Positions 56,393 through 63,408 of a stretch of DNA of 64,000 nucleotides are shown piece after piece. A model generated the notes under the pieces. It had not been told where the DNA came from, ran no database searches, and saw nothing but the letters and a program-made list of their open reading frames with translations. The stretch spans positions 1 through 64,000 of the forward strand of contig CAMDCE010000015.1 in the NCBI GenBank assembly GCA_945889625.1. Reading direction: 5' to 3'. The position numbers and the translations under genes were made by a program. The stretch is from Asaia bogorensis. Lineage in GTDB: Bacteria > Pseudomonadota > Alphaproteobacteria > Reyranellales > Reyranellaceae. Positions within the stretch are counted from its first letter, which is position 1. Every line of letters starts with the position of its first letter.

Positions 56393-56451
56393 GGCAATTC
56401 CGCGACAAGCGGAATTGCTAAGGCGCATTCCGCCTACGGCGGAATCCCTCT
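56393..56451. repeat. Double-hairpin repeat, copy 2 (after trpE)
   Basis: From the trpE stop: a perfect hairpin GCAATTCCGC-GACAA-GCGGAATTGC (56394-56418), then TAAGGCG, then a second hairpin ATTCCGCC-TAC-GGCGGAAT (56427-56445) and CCCTCTAG. It matches the element after cinA (38132-38192) in order, spacing and length. The second hairpin and its flanks are most similar (about 27 of 31 bases). Confidence 0.6.
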
Positions 56452-56452
56452 A

Positions 56453-56474
56453 GGCTCCTCCCAACGGAGGAGCC
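56453..56474 (+). promoter_or_regulatory. Hairpin that sequesters the crotonase ribosome-binding site
   Basis: GGCTCCTCC-CAAC-GGAGGAGCC is a perfect 9-bp stem with a 4-base loop. The right arm contains the GGAGGAG ribosome-binding site of the next gene (ATG at 56478, 5 bases away). In mRNA the stem would hide the site and lower translation unless opened. Confidence 0.55.
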
Positions 56475-56477
56475 CCC

Positions 56478-57290
56478 ATGTCCGACTGGCAAAAACGCTA
56501 CCAGCGCCTGCTGTTCGATCGCCCGCACCCCAAGGTGCTGCGCGTCACCATGAACCGGCCGGACAAATACAACGCCACCGATTCGATCATGCATACCGAA
56601 TTGGTCAATGTGTGGCGCGACATCGACGGCGACGACACAGTCAATTGCGTGATCATCCAAGGGGCCGGCGGCAAGGTCTTCTCCGCCGGCGGCGACTTCG
56701 ACCTGATCGAAAAAAACATGAAGGACTACAACGCGCTGCTGCGTACCTGGAAGGAAGCGCGCGACATCGTCTACAACGTCATCAACTGCTCCAAGCCGAT
56801 CGTCAGTACCATGCGCGGACCGGCCGTCGGCGCCGGCCTGGTCGCCGGCATCCTGGCCGACGTATCGATCGCCTCCAAGAAAGCCAAGATCATCGACGGC
56901 CACACGCGGCTCGGCGTCGCCGCCGGCGACCATGCGGTGATCGTCTGGCCGCTGCTCTGCGGCATGGCCAAGGCCAAGTACTACCTGCTGCTCTGCGAGG
57001 CGGTCGATGGCGAGGAAGCCGAGCGCATCGGCCTCGTCTCGCTCTGTGTCGAGGACGACCAGCTCGAGGCCAAGGGGCTGGAGGTCGCCACCAAGCTGGC
57101 CGAGGGCGCACAGACCTCGATCCGCTTCACCAAATACGCCCTGAACAACTGGCTGCGCATGATGGGCCCCTCCTTCGACGCCTCGACGGCGCTCGAGATG
57201 CTGGGCTTCATGGGACCGGAGGTGAAGGAAGGGCTCGCCTCGCATCTGGAGAAGCGCAAACCCAAGTTCGACCCCTACTCTCCCCTGTGA
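56478..57290 (+). CDS. Enoyl-CoA hydratase/isomerase (crotonase) family protein
   Basis: A 270-residue crotonase-fold enzyme. It has [18 protein letters not shown], the first oxyanion-hole segment [14 protein letters not shown] and the second [22 protein letters not shown]. At the two usual catalytic Glu positions the sequence reads [20 protein letters not shown], with Asp rather than Glu in parts, so the reaction may be hydration, isomerisation or C-C cleavage. It precedes a BadH-like dehydrogenase by 10 bases, and the two would act in sequence on a CoA thioester. A leader hairpin covers its ribosome-binding site. Confidence 0.88.
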   Translation: MSDWQKRYQRLLFDRPHPKVLRVTMNRPDKYNATDSIMHTELVNVWRDIDGDDTVNCVIIQGAGGKVFSAGGDFDLIEKNMKDYNALLRTWKEARDIVYNVINCSKPIVSTMRGPAVGAGLVAGILADVSIASKKAKIIDGHTRLGVAAGDHAVIVWPLLCGMAKAKYYLLLCEAVDGEEAERIGLVSLCVEDDQLEAKGLEVATKLAEGAQTSIRFTKYALNNWLRMMGPSFDASTALEMLGFMGPEVKEGLASHLEKRKPKFDPYSPL

Positions 57291-57300
57291 GGAGCGCGCC

Positions 57301-58053
57301 ATGCGCGGATTGAAAGGCAAGAACGTCATCGTCACCGGCGGCGGCGGTGCGATCGGCGGCGCCATCTGCCGGCGCTTCGCGGAGTACGGCGCGCGGGTCG
57401 GCGTGTTCGACAAGAACCTCCACGGCGCCACCAAGGTCGCCGCAGAATTCAACGGATTCGTGTCCGGTGTCGACATCGCCGACTACGATGCCGTCGGCAA
57501 GGCGATCGCCAAATTCGAGGCCGACGTCGGCCCGACCGACATCCTTGTGAACAACGCCGGCTGGGACAAATTCGCCAACTTCGTCGACACCACGCCCGAT
57601 CTCTGGGACCTGCTCATCGCCATCAACCTGCGCGGGCCGCTCAACATGAGCCACTTTGTGCTGAAGGGCATGGTGGGGCGTGGCCATGGCCGCATCGTCA
57701 ACATCGCGTCGGATGCCGGCCGGGTCGGCTCCTCGCAGGAGGCGGTCTATTCGGCCTGCAAGGGCGGCATCATCGCCTTCACCAAGACGGTAGCTCGCGA
57801 AGTGGCGCGCAAGGGCATTACCTTGAACGCCGTCTGCCCCGGCCCGACCGACACGCCGCTGCTTGCCGCTGTTGCCGGCGACGACGAGCGCGGCCAGAAG
57901 GTGCGTGCGGCGCTGGTCGGCGCCATCCCGATGAAACGGGTCGGCCAGCCCGACGACATTCCCGGTGCGGTCCTGTTTCTCGCCAGCGACGACGCCGCCT
58001 TCATCACCGGCCAGACGATCAGCGTGTCGGGCGGCTTGACCATGCACGGCTGA
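57301..58053 (+). CDS. SDR family oxidoreductase resembling BadH (2-hydroxyacyl-CoA ring dehydrogenase)
   Basis: A 250-residue SDR. The NAD site is TGGGGAIGG with FDKN after the second strand (Asp favours NAD). NNAGWDKF, the catalytic YSACKGG and NAVCPGPTDTPLL follow. The end GQTISVSGGLTMHG closely recalls BadH (2-hydroxycyclohexanecarboxyl-CoA dehydrogenase) of anaerobic benzoate degradation. Next to a crotonase this suggests oxidation of a hydroxyacyl-CoA. The exact substrate is inferred, and no other bad genes are in the window. Confidence 0.87.
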   Translation: MRGLKGKNVIVTGGGGAIGGAICRRFAEYGARVGVFDKNLHGATKVAAEFNGFVSGVDIADYDAVGKAIAKFEADVGPTDILVNNAGWDKFANFVDTTPDLWDLLIAINLRGPLNMSHFVLKGMVGRGHGRIVNIASDAGRVGSSQEAVYSACKGGIIAFTKTVAREVARKGITLNAVCPGPTDTPLLAAVAGDDERGQKVRAALVGAIPMKRVGQPDDIPGAVLFLASDDAAFITGQTISVSGGLTMHG

Positions 58054-58072
58054 GCGTCGGAGACTCCTGCCC

Positions 58073-58483
58073 ATGCCCGAGCTGGACTGGCTGATACAGG
58101 TCTTCCCGAACTTCGTGCGCTACGTCGTCGTGGGCTTCGCTCTGGCCGGCGTGTTTCTCCTGGCTTACACGCTGATCACGCCGTGGCGCGAGTTCACCCT
58201 GATCCGCGCCGGCAACGCGTCTGCCGCCGTTGCCCTGGTCGGCGCCCTGCTCGGCTTCTGCCTGCCGCTTGCCAACACCATCGCCCATGCGGCCAGCCTG
58301 ACCGACCTCGTGCTGTGGGCGCTCGTCGCCCTGGTCGTGCAGGTCATCGTGCACGTCGTCATGCGCCTGCTGCTGCCGGATCTGAAGGCCGCGGTCGAGG
58401 CTGACAAAGTGGCGGCGGGCATCACGGCTGGCGGCTTTGCGTTGAGCTTCGGCCTCATCAACGCTGCCTGCCTGACGACATAA
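58073..58483 (+). CDS. DUF350 membrane protein
   Basis: A 136-residue integral membrane protein with four predicted spans (about 12-32, 46-66, 72-92 and 110-130) and the DUF350 pattern LIRAGNASAAVALVGALLGFC plus ITAGGFALSFGLINAACLT. DUF350 proteins (YjfL-like) are small paired-helix membrane proteins often found next to glutathionylspermidine-synthase-like genes. The role is unknown. It starts 19 bases after the SDR and is the first of four tightly packed genes with the lipoprotein, ATP-grasp and TauD genes. Confidence 0.85.
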   Translation: MPELDWLIQVFPNFVRYVVVGFALAGVFLLAYTLITPWREFTLIRAGNASAAVALVGALLGFCLPLANTIAHAASLTDLVLWALVALVVQVIVHVVMRLLLPDLKAAVEADKVAAGITAGGFALSFGLINAACLTT

Positions 58484-58487
58484 CACC

Positions 58488-58784
58488 ATGTCCCTGCCCT
58501 CACCTGGCACCGGCCCTCGAGCCTCGCGGACGGTGAAGCTCGTGTTGATGGGCGTCGCCGGTGCGGCACTCCTCTACTCCTGCACGCCCGTTGTCGGCGG
58601 CTTTGGCGGTGCGCTGCCCTGGCTGTGGTTCATGGGCAATCCCTTCTCGCGCGGCCCGGCGACCGTCTCCGCGCCGAGCACGACCACACAAACGCCCGGT
58701 CAGGTGTCGCCTGCCCAGACGCAGAGCCAGCGCAGCGGCTTCGGCAGCTCGGCCACCCAACACGGCACGACGGGCACGAGCTGA
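58488..58784 (+). CDS. Small predicted lipoprotein or membrane-anchored protein (YjfM-like position)
   Basis: A 98-residue protein with a basic N-terminus, a hydrophobic segment (VKLVLMGVAGAALLYSC) ending in a possible lipobox Cys (about residue 32), a short Gly/Trp patch (GGFGGALPWLWFMGNPF) and then a low-complexity Ser/Thr/Gln/Pro tail. I do not recognise the family by sequence. Its place between DUF350 and the ATP-grasp gene is where YjfM/YgiB-type proteins lie in enterobacteria. Spacing is 4 bases upstream and 5 bases downstream. Confidence 0.7.
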   Translation: MSLPSPGTGPRASRTVKLVLMGVAGAALLYSCTPVVGGFGGALPWLWFMGNPFSRGPATVSAPSTTTQTPGQVSPAQTQSQRSGFGSSATQHGTTGTS

Positions 58785-58789
58785 GCGCG

Positions 58790-59935
58790 ATGCGCCGCGA
58801 GCAGGTAGCGCCGCGTCCGGGCTGGCAGCAAAAGCTCGAGAAGCTGGGCTTCGACTACTACATGCTCGAAGGCAAGGCCTACTGGACCGAGCAGGCCTGC
58901 TACGTCTTCACCTCGGATGAGGTTGACCAGCTCGAAGCCGCGACCGACGAATTGCACGGGATTTGCCTCAAGGCCGTCGAATACGTGGTCGCCAACAAGC
59001 TGTGGCAGCGCATGCGCATCGCTCCGGCCTGGGGCGAGTATATCGAGCGCGTCTGGCGTCGGTCCGACCCGACGCTCGTCGGGCGATTCGACCTTGTCTA
59101 CGACGGCAAGAGCCCGCCCAAGCTCCTGGAGTACAACGCCGACACGCCGACCGCGCTCTACGAGGCGGCCGTCGTGCAGTGGCACTGGTTCCGGGACGTG
59201 AAGCCCGACGCCGACCAGTTCAATTCCATCCACGAGCGGTTGATCGAGGCCTGGCGCGGCATCCTCAGTCGGTTGCCTCCCGAGGCGCTGGTTCACTTTG
59301 CCCGCTTCGACGACCATCCCGAGGATCTCGCCACGTCGGAATATCTGCGCGATACGGCCCTGCAGGCCGGCCTCGCGGGCAAACCCATCGCCGTTCCGCA
59401 GATCGGCTGGAACGGCAAGCGCTTCACCGACACCGACGAGATGCCGATCAAGGTGATGAGCAAGCTCTATCCCTGGGAGTGGATGGCGCACGAGGCTTTC
59501 GGCGTGCACGTGCTCAGCGACACGACGGCCTTCCTCGAACCGGCGTGGAAGATGATCCTCAGCAACAAGATGCTGCTGCCGCTCCTGTGGGAAGGCTTTC
59601 CCGGCCACGCCAACCTGCTGCCGGCCTTCGACACCCAGCACGCCGATCTCGGCAGCGCCTACGTCAAGAAGCCGATCTTCGGCCGCGAGGGACACAACGT
59701 GACCGTCGTCGGGCCGGGCCTGTTCGACACCGCGGCGGGGAGTTACGGTGCGGAGGGCTATGTCTGGCAGGCCTATCAGCCGTTGCCGGTGTTCGACGGC
59801 AACCACGCCGTCGTCGGCTCGTGGGTGATCGAGGGCAAGGCGGCCGGCGTGGGCATGCGCGAGGACGAACGGCGCATCACCCACAACAACAGCCGCTTCG
59901 TGCCGCACTATTTCACGGGAGCAAGCGTTCCATGA
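58790..59935 (+). CDS. Glutathionylspermidine synthase-like ATP-grasp protein (YgiC/YjfC family)
   Basis: A 381-residue protein equal to the C-terminal synthetase domain of glutathionylspermidine synthase. It has the WTEQACYVFTSDEVDQLE N-terminus, the ATP-grasp acidic segment LLEYNADTPTALYEAAVVQW, NKMLLPLLWEGFPGH, and the ATP-binding Lys in VKKPIFGREGHNV. Homologues form an amide bond between a carboxylate and an amine, but the substrates of the short YgiC/YjfC types are not established. The ATG at 58790 follows the lipoprotein stop by 5 bases, and the end overlaps the TauD gene by 4 bp (ATGA). Confidence 0.88.
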   Translation: MRREQVAPRPGWQQKLEKLGFDYYMLEGKAYWTEQACYVFTSDEVDQLEAATDELHGICLKAVEYVVANKLWQRMRIAPAWGEYIERVWRRSDPTLVGRFDLVYDGKSPPKLLEYNADTPTALYEAAVVQWHWFRDVKPDADQFNSIHERLIEAWRGILSRLPPEALVHFARFDDHPEDLATSEYLRDTALQAGLAGKPIAVPQIGWNGKRFTDTDEMPIKVMSKLYPWEWMAHEAFGVHVLSDTTAFLEPAWKMILSNKMLLPLLWEGFPGHANLLPAFDTQHADLGSAYVKKPIFGREGHNVTVVGPGLFDTAAGSYGAEGYVWQAYQPLPVFDGNHAVVGSWVIEGKAAGVGMREDERRITHNNSRFVPHYFTGASVP

Positions 59936-60810
59936 GCGAACTCTGGATCCAGCCGACCGGCGGCGCGCTGGGCGCCGACGTTCATGGCGTCGATCTTTCG
60001 CGACCCATCAGCGATGCCGCCTTCCAACGCATCGCCGAAGCGTGGGCTGCGCATCTGGTCCTGCGCTTCTCCGGCCAGAAGCTCGACGATCCGACCCTGA
60101 TGAAGTTCAGCGCCCGCTTCGGCCAGCTCGACCGCGTGCCGATCGCCGCCGTCGGCTTCGACCGCATGGATTCGGGTGTGGTCAAGGAGGCTGAGGACTG
60201 GGTGACCGTGATCTCCAGCGTCAGGAAGAACGGCAAGGCGATCGGCGGCCTCGGTTCCTACGAACTCGTCTGGCACACCGACATGTCCTACAACCCGCTG
60301 CCACCACGCGCCTCGCTGCTCTACGCCCTGGAAGTCCCGCCCGACGGCGGCAACACCGGCTTCCTCAACATGTATTCGGCCTACGACATGCTTTCACCCG
60401 AGCTCCAGCGGGCGATCGAGGGCAAGACCTGCATCCACGATTCCAGCCGCAACTCGGCCGGCGAGCTGCGCAAGGGCTTCCAGACAACGCTCGATCCGCG
60501 CCACACGCCGGGCGCCGTGCATCCGCTGGTGCGACTTCATCCCGTGACCAGTCGCAAGGCGCTGTTCCTCGGCCGCCGCCCCGGCGCCTACATCCACGGA
60601 CTTTCGGTGGACGAGAGCGAGAAACTTCTGAACGCCATCTGGGCGCACGCCACGCAGGAGCACTTCGCCTGGTACCAGAAGTGGCGCGCCGGCGATCTGG
60701 TGATGTGGGACAATCGCTGCGTCATGCACCGCCGCGACGCCTTCGACGACAATCTGCGCCGGTTGATGCACCGCACGCAGATCGTCGGTGAGCCGGTGCA
60801 GGCGGGCTGA
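59932..60810 (+). CDS. TauD/TfdA-family Fe(II)/2-oxoglutarate dioxygenase
   Basis: A 292-residue dioxygenase. The N-terminus GGALGADVHGVDLSRPIS is the usual TauD start. Iron ligands are His115 and Asp117 (WHTDMSY) and the distal His266 (NRCVMHRRDAFD). An Arg in the final RRLMHRTQI should bind 2-oxoglutarate. The family hydroxylates taurine, aryloxyacetates, carnitine precursors and many others; the primary substrate is unknown. The ATGA overlap with the ATP-grasp gene means strict co-translation, so this oxygenase probably modifies a substrate or product of that ligase. That coupling is inference. Confidence 0.88.
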   Translation: MSELWIQPTGGALGADVHGVDLSRPISDAAFQRIAEAWAAHLVLRFSGQKLDDPTLMKFSARFGQLDRVPIAAVGFDRMDSGVVKEAEDWVTVISSVRKNGKAIGGLGSYELVWHTDMSYNPLPPRASLLYALEVPPDGGNTGFLNMYSAYDMLSPELQRAIEGKTCIHDSSRNSAGELRKGFQTTLDPRHTPGAVHPLVRLHPVTSRKALFLGRRPGAYIHGLSVDESEKLLNAIWAHATQEHFAWYQKWRAGDLVMWDNRCVMHRRDAFDDNLRRLMHRTQIVGEPVQAG

Positions 60811-60827
60811 GAACCACTCCTTGCGCG

Positions 60828-60932
60828 TCCTTCGAGACGCGCGCTGCGCGCGCTCCTCAGGATGAGGATTTCCCTTGAAGAAACATGACCTCACCCTGAG
60901 GAGTCACGCGAAGCGTGGCGTCTCGAAGGGTG
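60828..60932. repeat. Long imperfect inverted repeat (dispersed palindromic element A)
   Basis: Left arm TCCTTCGAGACGCGCGCTGC then GCGCGCTCCTCAGGATGAGG (60828-60867); right arm CCTCACCCTGAGGAGTCACG then CGAAGCGTGGCGTCTCGAAG (60889-60928). The arms are imperfectly complementary and lie between two convergent genes. This element type (CTTCGAGACGC...CCTCAGG) is familiar from many alphaproteobacterial genomes. It likely doubles as a transcription end. Confidence 0.65.
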
Positions 60933-60941
60933 GAAGCCCGA

Positions 60942-61958
60942 CTACTTCATCCCCGGCATCTTGACCGCCGAGTTCCGCCGCTCCGGCATCGGATCCTCGA
61001 AGGCGCGCGGATAGCGGTGCGGTTGAGCCGAGACCTTGTTCAACTTTTCCAGCGCCGCTTGCGGCAGTCGCCAGCCGCCGGCCTTCAGCGTCTCGCCGAG
61101 CTGCTCGGTATTGCGCGCGCCCACGACGGCGCTGGTCATGAAGGGCTGGTCCATCACCCAGCGCAACGCCACCTGTGCCGGCGAGCGGCCGAGTTCCTTT
61201 GCCGTGTCGAGCAGGGTCTGCAGGATCTCGCCGTGATTGGCGGCAAAGAATTTGCTGTTGAAGCCCCAGCCCTCGGACGAACGCGTGCCCTGCACCTTGA
61301 GGCTGCCCGGCGTGTACTTGCCGGCGAGGTAGCCGCCGGCCAGCGGCGACCAGGCGATGACACCCAGCCCCTTGATCTGGCAGGCCGGCACGATCTCCTC
61401 GTCGATGTCGCGCACCACCAGGCTGTATTGCGGCTGATAGGCAGCGAAGCGCTCCCAGCCCTTGCTGTCGCTCAGCCACAGCGCCTCCATCAGGCGCCAC
61501 GCCTCGAAGTTGCTGCAGGCGGTGTAGAGGATCTTGCCCTGGCGCACGAGATCGTCGAGTGCGCGCAGCATCTCTTCGATCGGCGTCTGATGATCGACGT
61601 GATGGATGTAGTAGATGTCGAGATAGTCGGTCTGCAGGCGCTTCAGGCTGGCGTCGACCGCCTGCTTGATGTGCAGCCGCGACATGCCCGAGTCGTTCGG
61701 CCGATGGCCCACGGGATTGAAGAACTTGGACGCCACGATCGCGTCCTGCCGCTTTCCCTTGAGCGCCTCGCCCAGCATCGTCTCCGACACGCCGCCGACA
61801 TAGGAGTTGGCGGTGTCGAAGAAAGTGACGCCGGCATCCATTGCCGTCCCGACCATGCGGCTGGCCTCGGCCTGGTCGGCGCCGTTGCCAAAGGTCATGG
61901 TGCCGAGGCAGAGCTCGGAGACTCTCAGGCCGGAACGGCCGAGGTTGCGATAGTCCAT
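60942..61958 (-). CDS. Aldo/keto reductase
   Basis: A 338-residue AKR of the YajO/Tas-like group. The N-terminus MDYRNLGRSGLRVSELCLGT is typical. The catalytic tetrad is Asp48 (FDTANSY), Tyr53, Lys78 (VASKF) and His119/120 (YYIHHVD). NADP-binding phosphate contacts are in VVGARNTEQLGETL. It would reduce an aldehyde or ketone with NADPH; the substrate is unknown. It lies between two dispersed palindromic elements. Confidence 0.92.
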   Translation of the reverse strand: MDYRNLGRSGLRVSELCLGTMTFGNGADQAEASRMVGTAMDAGVTFFDTANSYVGGVSETMLGEALKGKRQDAIVASKFFNPVGHRPNDSGMSRLHIKQAVDASLKRLQTDYLDIYYIHHVDHQTPIEEMLRALDDLVRQGKILYTACSNFEAWRLMEALWLSDSKGWERFAAYQPQYSLVVRDIDEEIVPACQIKGLGVIAWSPLAGGYLAGKYTPGSLKVQGTRSSEGWGFNSKFFAANHGEILQTLLDTAKELGRSPAQVALRWVMDQPFMTSAVVGARNTEQLGETLKAGGWRLPQAALEKLNKVSAQPHRYPRAFEDPMPERRNSAVKMPGMK

Positions 61959-61974
61959 GTGGCGTTCCCCTTTT

Positions 61975-62068
61975 CGTCATCCTGAGCGCAGCGAAGGATC
62001 GAACGCCCACACCGGGAGTGCTCCTAAGCTGACGTAAGGTCCGGTCCTTCGCTTCGCTCAGGACGACG
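61975..62068. repeat. Inverted repeat (dispersed palindromic element B)
   Basis: CGTCATCCTGAGCGCAGCGA with AGGATC (61975-62000) and GGTCCTTCGCTTCGCTCAGG with ACGACG (62043-62068) are complementary at about 23 of 26 positions. The 42-base centre has no obvious structure. The CATCCTGAGCGCAGCGAAGGATC type is one of the commonest intergenic elements in alphaproteobacteria. Confidence 0.65.
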
Positions 62069-62074
62069 GGTTTG

Positions 62075-63289
62075 TCAGAGCCCCAGCATCGCCTTCGCCA
62101 GCACGTTGCGCTGCACCTCCGACGAGCCGCCGTAGATCGTGGTCTTGCGGTTGTTGAAGTAGCGAGGTGCTACGTCGTCGACATACTCGCCCCCGACCGG
62201 CACGACGTTGCTGTCGTAGTTCCTGAGCTCGGTGAACGGCGCGCCATACCAGCCCACCGCCTCGACGGCGAGTTCGGTGACCTTCTGCCCGACCTCGGTG
62301 CCGCGCATCTTGACGATCGAGGCCATGTTGCCCGGCGCGTCGCCGGTCTTGAGGCTGGAATAGAACATCAGCTCGTTCATCTCGATGGCGTCGATCTCCA
62401 TCTCGACCGCGGCCATCCGCTCGCGCCAGTTGGGATCTGCCGACAGCGGCTCGCCGGCATCGAGCTGCGTCTTGGACAGCGTCTGCAGGTGGCGGAACGC
62501 CTTGCGCAGGCGCGGTCCGTGCGCCTGGCCGCCGCGCTCGAACTCGAGCAGGTATTTGGCGTAGGTCCAGCCCTTGTTCTCCTCGCCGACCCGGTTGGCG
62601 ACGGGCACTGTCACATCGGTGAAGAAGACCTGATTGACCTCGTGTCGCATCGGCGTGCGCGTGCCGTCGACGAGGTAGATCGGGTCGATCTTGATGCCTG
62701 GCGTCTTCATGTCGATCAGCAGAAAGGAAATGCCCTCCTGCCGCTTGCCCTCGTTTGAGGTTCGCACCAGGCAGAACATCCAGTCCGCCCAATGGGCGTT
62801 GGTCGTCCAGATCTTCTGGCCGTTCACGATGTAATGGTCGCCCTTCAGCTCGGCCCTGGTGCGCAGCGAGGCGAGGTCGGAGCCGGAGCCCGGCTCGGAG
62901 TAGCCCTGGCACCACAGCTCCTCGGCCGCGGCGATCCTGGGAAGGAAGCGCTTCTTCTGTGCCTCGTTGCCGTACTTCATCAGGACGGGCGCCACCATCT
63001 TGATGCTGAAGGACGACAGATAAGGTGAATCAGCGCGCGCCATCTCCATCTCGAAGATGAACTTCTGCGTCGAATTCCAGTCCGGCCCGCCGAATTCCTT
63101 CGGCCAATTGGGACAGAGCCAGCCGCGGCGCGCCAGCTTCTTCTGCCACTGCAGCAGCCGCTCCTTGGAGACATGGCTGGTGCGGCTGCGGCGGCTCTCC
63201 TCGGCCACTTCAGGCGGCATGTTGGCGGTGATCCAGTCGCGCACCTCGCGCTGGAACGCGAGTTCTTCGGTGTTGAAGGCCAGATCCAT
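62075..63289 (-). CDS. Acyl-CoA dehydrogenase
   Basis: A 404-residue FAD-dependent acyl-CoA dehydrogenase. The N-terminal helical domain starts DLAFNTEELAFQREVRDWI. The middle domain has CQGYSEPGSGSDLASLRTRA and WTTNAHWADWMFCLVRT. The C-terminal helical domain ends IYGGSSEVQRNVLAKAMLGL. The large-type acyl-CoA dehydrogenase arrangement resembles the steroid/long-chain and FadE-like group used in pairs. A close paralogue lies just upstream on the same strand, and the two may form a heteromeric enzyme. The substrate is unknown. Confidence 0.92.
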   Translation of the reverse strand: MDLAFNTEELAFQREVRDWITANMPPEVAEESRRSRTSHVSKERLLQWQKKLARRGWLCPNWPKEFGGPDWNSTQKFIFEMEMARADSPYLSSFSIKMVAPVLMKYGNEAQKKRFLPRIAAAEELWCQGYSEPGSGSDLASLRTRAELKGDHYIVNGQKIWTTNAHWADWMFCLVRTSNEGKRQEGISFLLIDMKTPGIKIDPIYLVDGTRTPMRHEVNQVFFTDVTVPVANRVGEENKGWTYAKYLLEFERGGQAHGPRLRKAFRHLQTLSKTQLDAGEPLSADPNWRERMAAVEMEIDAIEMNELMFYSSLKTGDAPGNMASIVKMRGTEVGQKVTELAVEAVGWYGAPFTELRNYDSNVVPVGGEYVDDVAPRYFNNRKTTIYGGSSEVQRNVLAKAMLGL

Positions 63290-63301
63290 CGTGCGTCTCC
63301 C

Positions 63302-63408
63302 GACCCCTCCGCCCCCTGCGGGGGCACCTCCCCCGAAGACGGGGGAGGAAAAGATTCATTCTCTTCCCTCGTCTGCGGGGGAAGGTGGCGCGAAGCGCCG
63401 GAAGGGGG
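63302..63408. repeat. Imperfect inverted repeat (dispersed palindromic element C)
   Basis: A C-rich left part (GACCCCTCCGCCCCCTGCGG, then CACCTCCCCCGAAGACGGGG) faces a G-rich right part (CTGCGGGGGAAGGTGGCGCG, then AAGCGCCGGAAGGGGGTC). The arms are complementary with interruptions. This is a third dispersed-repeat type within 2.6 kb, lying between the two acyl-CoA dehydrogenase genes. Confidence 0.6.
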
